This document shows positions 1 through 6,469 of a stretch of DNA of 6,469 nucleotides, piece after piece. Origin of the DNA: Alphaproteobacteria bacterium (GTDB lineage Bacteria > Pseudomonadota > Alphaproteobacteria > JAJFFI01); the NCBI GenBank assembly GCA_021776755.1, contig JAJFFI010000181.1:1-6469 (forward strand). Direction: 5' to 3'. The notes under the pieces were generated by a model. The model did no database searches. It saw only the letters and a program-made list of their open reading frames with translations, and was not told the origin of the DNA. The position numbers were made by a program, and so were the translations under genes. Every line of letters starts with the position of its first letter. Positions within the stretch are counted from its first letter, which is position 1.

Positions 1-588
1 CTCGGCAACCTCGGCCCGCGCGCCGATGAAGCAGTTGTCCTCGATAATGACAGGCCCCGCCTGCAGCGGCTCAAGCACGCCGCCAATGCCGGCTCCGCCC
101 GAGATATGGCAGTTCTTGCCGATCTGCGCGCAGGATCCCACCGTCGCCCAGGTGTCGACCATCGTGCCGCTGTCGACATAGGCCCCGAGGTTCACAAAGC
201 TCGGCATCAGGATCACGCCCGGCGCGATATAGGCGGACTTGCGGACGATGCAGTTCGGCACCGCGCGAAAGCCCGCGTCGCGGAATTCGCTCTCACCCCA
301 GCCCGCGAACTTCGAGGGCACCTTGTCCCACCAGCCGGTGTTCTCGCCGGGGCCGCCCGGAATCATCGTCATGTCGTTGAGGCGGAACGACAGCAGCACC
401 GCCTTCTTGGCCCACTGGTTCACCTGCCAGGCGCCGTCTTTCTTTTCAGCTACCCGCAGCTCGCCCCGGTCGAGCAGGTCGAGCGTTGCCTCGACCGCGT
501 CGCGCACCGTGCCGGTGGTGCCGGTATTGATGCTGTCGCGGTCCTCAAAGGCCGCTTCGATGGTGGATTTCAGATCGGACTCGCTCAT
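1..588 (-). CDS. dapD: 2,3,4,5-tetrahydropyridine-2,6-dicarboxylate N-succinyltransferase, 3' end cut by window edge
   Basis: DapD transfers succinyl from succinyl-CoA to tetrahydrodipicolinate, a cytoplasmic step of the succinylase route to meso-diaminopimelate and lysine. The frame opens with [14 protein letters not shown] and stays open for 196 codons to the window edge; the family is usually about 275-285 residues, so roughly the last 85 are missing. Residues 1 to about 105 match the helical N-terminal domain ([20 protein letters not shown], then SFRLNDM). From about residue 115 the left-handed beta-helix hexapeptide region begins ([20 protein letters not shown]), followed by the hallmark block [19 protein letters not shown] and [20 protein letters not shown]. 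Asp145 in MVDTW aligns with the catalytic Asp141 of the E. coli enzyme. The chosen ATG has only a weak upstream AGG, but the N-terminus matches the family start. It lies downstream of the HAD gene on the same strand and has its own promoter candidate. Confidence 0.97.
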   Translation of the reverse strand, partial: MSESDLKSTIEAAFEDRDSINTGTTGTVRDAVEATLDLLDRGELRVAEKKDGAWQVNQWAKKAVLLSFRLNDMTMIPGGPGENTGWWDKVPSKFAGWGESEFRDAGFRAVPNCIVRKSAYIAPGVILMPSFVNLGAYVDSGTMVDTWATVGSCAQIGKNCHISGGAGIGGVLEPLQAGPVIIEDNCFIGARAEVAE

Positions 589-638
589 GGCCGGGCCTGC
601 TTGCGACAGTTGGAAAGAGGGGCATCGGATGCGGCGGG

Positions 639-667
639 AACATGGCGCTGCCCCGGAGGCCTGTCAA
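639..667 (-). promoter_or_regulatory. Predicted sigma-70-type promoter of dapD
   Basis: Read on the minus strand, TTGACA (662-667) is followed after exactly 17 bases by CATGTT (639-644). The -35 is a perfect match to consensus. The -10 is an imperfect match but of a kind common in GC-rich alphaproteobacteria. The predicted transcript would start near 630-633, about 45 bases before the dapD ATG at 588. The site lies in the 121-base gap after the HAD gene stop, so dapD could be transcribed independently as well as by read-through. The rest of this gap shows no convincing terminator or other feature. Confidence 0.6.
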
Positions 668-709
668 CGCCGCGAACGCCCGCGCAGGACGCCGGCTCAG
701 ATCGGCAGG

Positions 710-1459
710 TCAGGCGGCGGAACCCGCGGCCTTTGCGTTCTGCGCTGCCAGCACGTCATGCAGCCAGGAGGCGAGATCGGTGATCCGGTGATGCACATGC
801 CCGTCGTCGGCGCCTTGGTGGCCGAAGCGTTCCTCGGTCTGCACCCAGACGGTGGTCATGCCAAGGGCGGCGGCGGGCTCGAGGTTCTTCGCGATATCGT
901 CGAAAAACACCGTGCGCGCCGGCTCGAGCCGGTGTTGCTCGGCGAGGATCCGGTAGGGCGCGATGTTGGGCTTCGGGATGTAGTCGGAGGCGACGATGTC
1001 GAAGATCGCCTCGAAATGGTGCGGCACCCCGAGGCGGTCGAGCACCCGGTCGGCATGCGCGACAGTGCCGTTCGTATAGATCAGTTTCCGCCCCGGAAGG
1101 GCTGAAAGCGCCTTGTCGAGCGAGGGCGCGGCGGCGACCGGGCTGTGGTCGATCGCATGCACGAAATCGAGGAACTCGACCGGATCGAGCCCGTGGTTGT
1201 CCATCAGCCCCCGCATCGTCGTGCCATGCTCGTGATAATAGCGCTTTTGCAGCGCCCGGGCCTCGGCAAGCTCGATGCCGAGGAAATTGCAGATGAACGC
1301 CCCCATCTTCTCGTCGATCTGGTCGAACAGCCGGCAACTCGCCGGATAGAGCGTGTTGTCGAGATCGAACAGCCAGACATCGATGTGATCGAGCGCCGGG
1401 GCCGGATCTGCGGGTCTCTCGGCGGATACGGGCGCGATTTTGGGAGGGTCGTCAACCAT
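710..1459 (-). CDS. HAD-superfamily hydrolase, pyrimidine 5'-nucleotidase-like
   Basis: This is a 249-residue cytoplasmic phosphatase of the haloacid dehalogenase superfamily, closest by eye to the pyrimidine 5'-nucleotidase group (SDT1/YjjG-like), which dephosphorylates nucleoside monophosphates. All four HAD motifs are present. Motif I is DLDNTLYP, with nucleophile Asp32 and general acid/base Asp34. Motif II is Thr129 in YTNGT. Motif III is Lys163 in PKP. Motif IV is Asp187-Asp188 in FFDDIAKN. A helical cap lies between motifs I and II (about 42-110). The first 25 residues are a Pro/Ala-rich extension before the core. The ATG at 1459 is supported by an AGAGAGAG ribosome site (1467-1474) seven bases upstream. 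The gene precedes dapD on the same strand, an arrangement I recall from alphaproteobacteria. The true substrate is not readable from sequence; a phosphoglycolate-phosphatase-like or broad housecleaning role remains possible. Confidence 0.9.
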   Translation of the reverse strand: MVDDPPKIAPVSAERPADPAPALDHIDVWLFDLDNTLYPASCRLFDQIDEKMGAFICNFLGIELAEARALQKRYYHEHGTTMRGLMDNHGLDPVEFLDFVHAIDHSPVAAAPSLDKALSALPGRKLIYTNGTVAHADRVLDRLGVPHHFEAIFDIVASDYIPKPNIAPYRILAEQHRLEPARTVFFDDIAKNLEPAAALGMTTVWVQTEERFGHQGADDGHVHHRITDLASWLHDVLAAQNAKAAGSAA

Positions 1460-1624
1460 TCGGTCACTCTCTCTGAATAGGCTGGCAGCCGCAAGCCGGG
1501 ACCGTAGTCGTATGGCCTCGAATTCACCGCGCTCCCAAGGGCGAAAAACGGTTAACGGTTTATTTGTTCCTCGTTGCTACGTTCGGTCGCAGGGGACTCA
1601 AGGGATCAGTCAGGAAACGCAATT
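1460..1624. promoter_or_regulatory. Divergent intergenic region between the HAD gene and the HerA-like operon
   Basis: These 165 bases separate two gene blocks that point away from each other, so both sets of transcription and translation signals should lie here. The right half (1541-1580) is noticeably AT-richer than its surroundings. It contains a short tandem repeat, ACGGTTA then ACGGTTTA (1548-1562). It also holds TTAA-N7-TTTG (1552-1566), which matches only half of the CtrA box TTAA-N7-TTAA. A weak rightward promoter candidate is TTAACG (1552-1557) with TGCTAC (1575-1580), 17 bases apart. Leftward, TTGGGA (1537-1542, read on the minus strand) with CCATAC 17 bases on is weaker still. Position and base composition support a promoter region; the exact boxes are uncertain. 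Confidence 0.45.
1612..1615 (+). promoter_or_regulatory. Ribosome binding site deciding the HerA-like start
   Basis: AGGA lies nine bases before the ATG at 1625. The same frame is open upstream to a TTG at 1574, but that codon has no clear Shine-Dalgarno. The residues between the two (LRSVAGDSRDQSGNAI) look like translated non-coding sequence. The ATG at 1625 is therefore preferred. Confidence 0.6.
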
Positions 1625-3223
1625 ATGGATGGCAGTGTCACCGCCGCGGAGGGCCTTGTAGGCCGTATTTCCGGGCTTTCAGGCTCCCAGGACGTATCGT
1701 TTGTCGAGAAATCGAGCAGCAAACGGTCGCACCTGCATGTCGGCCGTCTGGTCAAGATGCGCGCAGCCCGTTCGGTTGTCTTCGGAACCGTCATCCGGCT
1801 CCGCCGCTCTGACGAAGCAACGGGCGAAAGCGCGACCGAAGTCAAGATCGACCTGATCGGCGAGGCGCCGGTCGGTGAAGACGGACGTTTGCAGGGTTTC
1901 CAGCGCGGTGTGTCGATTTTTCCGTCGCTCGGCGACGCCGTCTACCTCGCGACGCCGGAAGACGTGAAATGGGTCTATGCGCGCCCGGCGCAGGCCACGG
2001 TCCGTATCGGCGCGATTCACAACGCTGCCGACCTTCCGGCCTACGTCATGGTCGACGATCTTCTCGGCAAGCATTTCGCGGTGCTCGGCACCACGGGCGC
2101 GGGCAAGTCCTGCACCACGACGCTGATCCTCCGCCGCATCCTCGAGCAGTATCAGAACGCCCATGTCGTGCTGCTCGATCTGCACAACGAATACACCTGG
2201 GCCTTCGGCGACCAGGCCGAGGTGCTGAACACCCAGAGCATCAAGCTTCCCTACTGGCTCTTCAACTTTGAGGAAGCGGTGGAAATTTTCGTTGGCTCTG
2301 ACCGCAAGGACCGTGCCGCCGAGATCACCGTGCTGTCCGAACTGATCCCTGCTGCCCGCAAGCGGTTTCTCGGCAACTCGGATCTGGCTGACATCGTCAC
2401 CGTCGACACGCCAGTGCCTTACCGGATCGGCGATTTCATGGCCGTCCTCGACGAAGCGATGGGCCGGCTCGAGAAACCCGATGGCCTTCTGCCCTATAAC
2501 CGCATCAAGGCGCGGCTCAATGCGCTCCGGTCCGACAGCCGCTTCGATTTCATGTTCGGCGGCATGACGGTCAAGGACAGCATGGCCGACATCCTTTCGC
2601 AGATATTCCGCATCCCCGTGGACGGCAAGCCGATCACCATCATCGACATGTCGGGCGTCCCATCGGACGTGATCAACGTCGTGGTTTCAGTGCTGTGCCG
2701 CATGACCTTCGACTTCGCGCTCTGGCACAAACAGGTTCCACCGATCCTGCTGGTCTGCGAGGAAGCGCATCGCTACGCCCCCGCAGACCCCGATGCCGGC
2801 TTCGGCCCGACCCGAAAGGCGCTCGGCCGGATCGCCAAGGAAGGCCGAAAATACGGCGTCTCTCTTTGTCTCGTGACGCAACGGCCGTCGGAACTCGACA
2901 CAGCGATCCTGTCGCAATGCGGCACCATTTTCGCGCTCCGCATGAACAACAAGACCGATCAGGATTATGTCGCAGGCGCGATGCCGGAATCCGCGACTGG
3001 CATGCTGGCCTACCTGCCGTCGCTCCGCACCGGCGAGGCAATCGCGATGGGTGAAGGCGTCTCGGTCCCGATGCGCCTGCGGTTCGATATTCTGCCCGAG
3101 GATCAGCGGCCGATGAGCTGGACCGCTCCCTTCTCCGAGGCCTGGCAGGACGACATTACGGACACGGACTTCATCGGCGCGGTGGTCGAACGCTGGCGGT
3201 TCCAGGGCCGTGGCGGCACCTGA
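1625..3223 (+). CDS. HerA/DUF87-family ATPase (DNA translocase-like) with N-terminal HAS-barrel-like region
   Basis: This is a 532-residue ATP-binding protein of the HerA/FtsK-like P-loop group (COG0433, DUF87), whose studied members form hexameric rings that move DNA. Residues from about 5 to 115 (GLVGRISGLSGSQDVSF, GRLVKMRAARSVVFGTVIRL) look like a HAS-barrel. The Walker A motif is GTTGAGKS at 155-162 (Lys161). A helical insertion follows (about 215-330). ITIIDMSGVPSDV precedes the Walker B strand ILLVCEEAHRY (374-384), with Glu379-Glu380 replacing the usual Asp-Glu. RIAKEGRKYGVSLCLVTQRP leads into the TQRPSEL motif (418-424), typical of HerA proteins. No signal peptide or membrane segment is seen, so it is probably cytoplasmic. 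HerA usually pairs with the nuclease NurA or with defence-system effectors, but none is present here. Instead two c-di-GMP genes follow on the same strand. ATPase assignment is firm; the biological role is unknown. Confidence 0.93.
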   Translation: MDGSVTAAEGLVGRISGLSGSQDVSFVEKSSSKRSHLHVGRLVKMRAARSVVFGTVIRLRRSDEATGESATEVKIDLIGEAPVGEDGRLQGFQRGVSIFPSLGDAVYLATPEDVKWVYARPAQATVRIGAIHNAADLPAYVMVDDLLGKHFAVLGTTGAGKSCTTTLILRRILEQYQNAHVVLLDLHNEYTWAFGDQAEVLNTQSIKLPYWLFNFEEAVEIFVGSDRKDRAAEITVLSELIPAARKRFLGNSDLADIVTVDTPVPYRIGDFMAVLDEAMGRLEKPDGLLPYNRIKARLNALRSDSRFDFMFGGMTVKDSMADILSQIFRIPVDGKPITIIDMSGVPSDVINVVVSVLCRMTFDFALWHKQVPPILLVCEEAHRYAPADPDAGFGPTRKALGRIAKEGRKYGVSLCLVTQRPSELDTAILSQCGTIFALRMNNKTDQDYVAGAMPESATGMLAYLPSLRTGEAIAMGEGVSVPMRLRFDILPEDQRPMSWTAPFSEAWQDDITDTDFIGAVVERWRFQGRGGT

Positions 3224-3280
3224 CGGGTGGCACCGTTTCGACGATACCCGATGCACGCGCAGAAAGACTGGAAATAGCCC

Positions 3281-5149
3281 ATGGACGCGGCAAGCAAGAT
3301 TGAACAGATGGCAGCGCAAATGACGTCTCGGGCGTCCGCCACGGCAGAGGCTTCGGCCCCTGCCGCCACGGCGAGCGCTCCTGCCGCTGCCCCCGCCGCC
3401 AAGCCAAGGCCCGCCCAACCGACAAGCCCGGCAAACGACGAAATCGCAAAACTTCGCCGCGACCGCGACCGTTATGTCGCCTTTGCCTTCTGCGCCTCGG
3501 ACGTTCTGGTCGAACTCGATTCCGATGGCGCGGTCGCGGCTGTCGCCGGCGCAATCGCAGCACTCGTCCACGCCGACTTCAAGACACTCAAGGGCCAGCA
3601 TTTCCTCGATCTCGTCGACCCGCGCGACCGCCACCGGGGCGATGTCCTGATGCAGGCCTTCAAGGCCGGCAAGCGGGGCGAGCCCGAAGTTGTCCGTCTG
3701 ATCCATCACGGCGAGGAGGGCGGATCGGTGCCGTTCTCGATCACCGGGTGCTGGCTCTCGGAACTCGGCGGGCATTATTTCCTCGCCATGCGCCGGGCTG
3801 CCGCGGCCGCCCCCAAGATTGCACGCCGCAAGATCGAATCGGTCGTCAAAAGCGAGCCGATCGGCGAGCTGTTGGGGACGGAAGAATTCACCAAGCGGAT
3901 GGCCGACAAGCTTCGCCGTCTCAAGTCCGATGGCGAGGACGGCAAGCTCTCACTGCTCAAGCTCGACAAGCTCGATGCGCTCGAAAGCCGGCTCGACGAC
4001 TCGACCCGCGCCGAACTCAAGAACCGCATCACCGCCATCCTCCAGGAGGGTGCGGCCGAAGGTGCGCTCGCAGGCTCTTTTGGCGAGGGCCGCTTTGGCG
4101 TCGTCCTCGACCGCGACGTCCATGCCAAGGACATCTCCAAGCGCATTGCAGGGATGGCGCAGTCGGTCGACCCCGAAGGCAAGGGCATCGAGATGAAGAC
4201 CGCCGAACTCGACACCAGGGATACCGACCTTCGCGATGCGGACGCGATGAACCTGCTGTCCTACTCGATCAACAGTTTTGCGTCCGGAACCGAAGGCGGC
4301 ATGACGATCGATGACCTGCAGAATGGCCTGACGGAAGTCATGGGCCGCAACGGCCGCCTGATGAAGGCGGTCCGCCGGGTCATCGAAGACCGCCGCTTCC
4401 AACCCCATTTCCAGCCGATCGTGCATCTCGCCTCGCGCTCGTGCAGCCACTATGAGGCGCTGTCGCGGGTCACTGACGCCGCCCTCGAGTTGCCGCCGCA
4501 GGAGTTCATTTTATTCTGCGAGCAGACCAGTCTCATTCGCGAATTCGACCTCGCGATGGTGCGCAAGAACGTCGACATCCTCGACGATCTCGGCCGCCGC
4601 GGCGAGCACCTCCGTATCGCGGTCAATCTTTCGGGGCCGTCGCTCGACGACCAGGCATTCCGCGACGAACTCAAGGGCATCCTCGCCACGAGCGACGTTC
4701 CGTCCGAGCTGATGTTGTTCGAGATCACCGAGTCCTCGGCGCTCGCCGATCCGGCGCAGACCAATCTCTACATCCAGGAACTTCGCGCCGACGGCTACAA
4801 GGTCTGTCTCGACGACTTCGGCGCGGGCGCGGCCTCGCTCGAATATCTCCGCGAGCTCGAGATCGATGTCGTCAAGATCGACGGCAGCTATGTGCGCAAA
4901 TCGCTGAAGACCGAGAAGGGCGCTGTCCTGTTCCGCTCGATGGTGCAGATGTGCAAGGAACTCGAGCTCAAGACGGTGGCCGAGATGGTCGAGGACGAGG
5001 CCGACGTGGCCTTCCTCACTAAAACCGGCGTCGACTACGGCCAGGGCTGGTACTTCGGCAAGCCCGCGCCCGAGATCCCGAATTATTCCATGGGTTCGGA
5101 CCGGCCGGTTGTCGCGCGCCGCCGCGGCGAGGTCGAAAGCTGGGGCTGA
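3281..5149 (+). CDS. PAS - degenerate GGDEF - EAL protein, probable c-di-GMP phosphodiesterase
   Basis: This 622-residue protein probably hydrolyses c-di-GMP to pGpG. Residues 1-52 are an Ala/Pro-rich disordered-looking leader without a membrane segment. Residues from about 60 to 175 resemble a PAS sensor (FAFCASDVLVELDSDGAVAA). Residues from about 190 to 340 look like a GGDEF domain whose signature is GEGRF (268-272); it lacks the metal-binding acidic residues and so should not make c-di-GMP. The EAL domain (about 365-605) keeps every expected catalytic residue: Glu392 (YEAL), Asn449 (VNLS), Glu481 and Glu484 (EITES), Asp511-Asp512 (DDFGAGAASL), Lys532 (KID), Glu568 and Glu571 (AEMVE), and Gln588 (QGW). 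The ATG at 3281 has GGAAA six bases upstream. An in-frame ATG at 3251 is closed by TAG at 3275 and cannot extend it. The gene follows the HerA-like gene after 57 bases and precedes the cyclase by one base, indicating an operon. Confidence 0.93.
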   Translation: MDAASKIEQMAAQMTSRASATAEASAPAATASAPAAAPAAKPRPAQPTSPANDEIAKLRRDRDRYVAFAFCASDVLVELDSDGAVAAVAGAIAALVHADFKTLKGQHFLDLVDPRDRHRGDVLMQAFKAGKRGEPEVVRLIHHGEEGGSVPFSITGCWLSELGGHYFLAMRRAAAAAPKIARRKIESVVKSEPIGELLGTEEFTKRMADKLRRLKSDGEDGKLSLLKLDKLDALESRLDDSTRAELKNRITAILQEGAAEGALAGSFGEGRFGVVLDRDVHAKDISKRIAGMAQSVDPEGKGIEMKTAELDTRDTDLRDADAMNLLSYSINSFASGTEGGMTIDDLQNGLTEVMGRNGRLMKAVRRVIEDRRFQPHFQPIVHLASRSCSHYEALSRVTDAALELPPQEFILFCEQTSLIREFDLAMVRKNVDILDDLGRRGEHLRIAVNLSGPSLDDQAFRDELKGILATSDVPSELMLFEITESSALADPAQTNLYIQELRADGYKVCLDDFGAGAASLEYLRELEIDVVKIDGSYVRKSLKTEKGAVLFRSMVQMCKELELKTVAEMVEDEADVAFLTKTGVDYGQGWYFGKPAPEIPNYSMGSDRPVVARRRGEVESWG

Positions 5150-5150
5150 C

Positions 5151-6469
5151 ATGTCCGCTCCGGCCCGCGTTCCCGAATCCGAACGGCGCAAGACGTCTCC
5201 CGCAATTTCCGGCGGGCTGACTCTCGATCACTGCGCCTTTGCAGCTCTCCTGCTCGATGCCGATGGCCGTGTTGCGGCGGTTTCCGATGCCGCCCGCGCG
5301 CTCCTGGGCGATGAACCCGCAGCTTCGCCCGAACTGGCCGCGTTCCTGTCCGGCGAGGCCGGGCACGGCGAACACACGTTCGAGATTGCGCAGCCCGACG
5401 GCCAGGTCCGCACGATAGAGGCACGCCGTCTCGCGATGGGGGCGGCGGGCGGTGCGGTCTTTCTGCACGACCACACCGACGAACAGGCCTTGCGCGATCT
5501 GCTGATCGAGTCGCGCAAGCGCTACAAGGACCTGGTCGATATTTCTTCGGCCTTCGCCTGGGAGACCGGGCCGGACGGCGCGTTTGTTTTCGTGTCACCG
5601 CCCAGTGCGCTGGGCTTTGGCGCCGAGCAGCTTCTCGGCGCGGGACCTCGCGGACTGATGCCTTTCCTGCCGCAAGGCGCGCCTGCGCTGCCGTTCGAGG
5701 CCAAGAGCCCGCTCGCCGACTTCGAAATCTGGATGACCATGAGCGATGGCGAGCAGGTCTGTCTGATGAGTGCCGCGGTGCCGCTGTTCGACGTTGACGG
5801 CGCTTGGCGCGGCGCACGGGGGGTCTGCCGCGACGTCACTGCTGCCCGGGCGCATGAAACCCGGCTCGCCGCGATGCACGACCGCGAGCGCCGCATGGCC
5901 TACATCCTGGGCGCGGTCAACGAAATGGCCAACGCCGACGAAATCCTCAACGCCGCGGCGCGCGCCACCGCGCATACTTTCGGCGCCTCCGCCTGCCGTC
6001 TTTTCCGCGGTGCGGTGTCGCCGGAACCGGTCGCCGCTTTCGGGCAGGCCCCGGACACGCCGCTGGAACTGCCGATCGCCGACGGGGTCTCCGCAATCAC
6101 CGAGACAAAGGGCGTGTGGCTGCAGGCCGCGACCCGGCACGATGGCGCCGTCAGCGGCCTCGTACGGCTGTGGCGAACGGCAGATGCCGAGCCCTGGAAT
6201 GCCGACGACGAAGCCTTTCTCGCAGATGTCCGTCACCACATCGCGCTGGTCGTCGAACAGGCGGTACAGCGGAAGGAACTGCACCGGCTTTCGGCGACGG
6301 ACCCGCTGACCGGACTTGAGAACCGCCGCTCGTTTTTCGATGCCATTTCGGACCGGCTCGCCGCAGTGGCCGGTGGCGCGCGCGCGGCCGACCGCCGCCC
6401 CGCCGCACTGCTCTATGTCGATCTCGACAATTTCAAACAGGTCAACGATCACTTCGGCCACCAGGCCGG
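5151..6469 (+). CDS. PAS-PAS-GAF-like-GGDEF protein, probable diguanylate cyclase, 3' end cut by window edge
   Basis: The frame starts with MSAPARVPESERR and is open for 439 complete codons to the window edge. Residues from about 22 to 105 are a PAS-like segment (LLLDADGRVAAVSDAARALL). Residues from about 122 to 230 are a second, clearer PAS (WETGPDGAFVFVSP ending GVCRDVT). Residues from about 245 to 365 resemble a GAF domain (ILGAVNEMANADEILNAAA). The GGDEF domain begins with DPLTGLENRR (384-393) and DLDNFKQVNDHFGH (424-437). Asp424 aligns with the first metal-binding Asp and Asn432 with the guanine-binding Asn of PleD. The GGDEF signature, the inhibitory RxxD site and any further domain lie outside the window, so activity is likely but unproven and a C-terminal EAL cannot be excluded. 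The ATG follows the phosphodiesterase stop after one base, with GGGG (5142-5145) as a possible ribosome site, so translation is probably coupled. No signal peptide or membrane helix is seen. Confidence 0.92.
   Translation, partial: MSAPARVPESERRKTSPAISGGLTLDHCAFAALLLDADGRVAAVSDAARALLGDEPAASPELAAFLSGEAGHGEHTFEIAQPDGQVRTIEARRLAMGAAGGAVFLHDHTDEQALRDLLIESRKRYKDLVDISSAFAWETGPDGAFVFVSPPSALGFGAEQLLGAGPRGLMPFLPQGAPALPFEAKSPLADFEIWMTMSDGEQVCLMSAAVPLFDVDGAWRGARGVCRDVTAARAHETRLAAMHDRERRMAYILGAVNEMANADEILNAAARATAHTFGASACRLFRGAVSPEPVAAFGQAPDTPLELPIADGVSAITETKGVWLQAATRHDGAVSGLVRLWRTADAEPWNADDEAFLADVRHHIALVVEQAVQRKELHRLSATDPLTGLENRRSFFDAISDRLAAVAGGARAADRRPAALLYVDLDNFKQVNDHFGHQA

Noticed and set aside
106..783. 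A 225-codon plus-strand open frame across dapD
   Set aside because: It is antisense to the unmistakable DapD coding sequence and its translation has no family resemblance.
1204..1527. A 107-codon minus-strand frame starting upstream of the HAD gene (MNSRPYDYGPGLRLPAYSERV)
   Set aside because: After its first residues it runs out of frame through the HAD coding region and becomes a Ser/Arg-rich low-complexity translation, so it is a shadow of that gene.
3251..3277. An eight-codon open frame (MHAQKDWK) ending just before the EAL gene start, as a possible leader peptide
   Set aside because: It has no visible ribosome site and no run of regulatory codons or attenuator hairpin; it is most simply chance sequence.
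3224..3280. Possible terminator hairpin between the HerA-like and EAL genes (GGGT ... ACCC)
   Set aside because: The stem is only four to five pairs around a loop of about 17 bases and no T-run follows; it does not look like an intrinsic terminator.
2687..3775. A 362-codon open frame on the minus strand
   Set aside because: It lies antisense to the end of the HerA-like gene and the start of the EAL gene, both with firm domain matches. Its translation is rich in Arg, Gly and His without any recognisable motif, as expected for a shadow frame in GC-rich DNA.
5595..6461. A 288-codon minus-strand open frame
   Set aside because: It is antisense to the PAS/GAF/GGDEF gene, whose DPLTGLENRR and DLDNFKQVND motifs prove the plus-strand frame.

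Overview
This GC-rich window has continuous codon-biased reading frames, long non-coding shadow frames on the opposite strands and very short gene gaps. Together with the protein families, this points to a bacterial chromosome, most likely an alphaproteobacterium. The support is a dapD gene beside a HAD pyrimidine-5'-nucleotidase-like gene, an alphaproteobacterial-looking -35/-10 pair (TTGACA/CATGTT) and c-di-GMP enzymes rich in PAS domains. Genus cannot be decided from sequence reading alone. I see no tRNA, rRNA, CRISPR array, insertion sequence or long repeat.

The left part (1-1459) is read leftward. A HAD-superfamily phosphatase (710-1459) is followed by dapD (1-588, running off the left edge), an enzyme of the succinylase branch of lysine/meso-diaminopimelate synthesis. 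The 121-base gap between them carries a good sigma-70-type promoter candidate for dapD. A 165-base divergent intergenic region (1460-1624) separates this block from the right part.

The right part (1625-6469) is read rightward and looks like one operon of three genes. The first is a HerA/DUF87-type ATPase with an N-terminal HAS-barrel-like region (1625-3223). Next, after 57 bases, comes a PAS - degenerate GGDEF - EAL protein whose EAL motifs are all intact, so it is a likely c-di-GMP phosphodiesterase (3281-5149). After a single base comes a PAS-PAS-GAF-like-GGDEF protein, a likely diguanylate cyclase (5151 to the right edge), cut before its GGDEF signature.

The most interesting point is the combination. 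An opposed pair of c-di-GMP enzymes, probably translationally coupled, lies directly behind a DNA-translocase-like hexameric ATPase, with no NurA nuclease or other usual HerA partner in view. Both c-di-GMP proteins open with similar short PAS-like sensory segments. A link between c-di-GMP signalling and the ATPase is a hypothesis suggested by the gene order, not shown by it.
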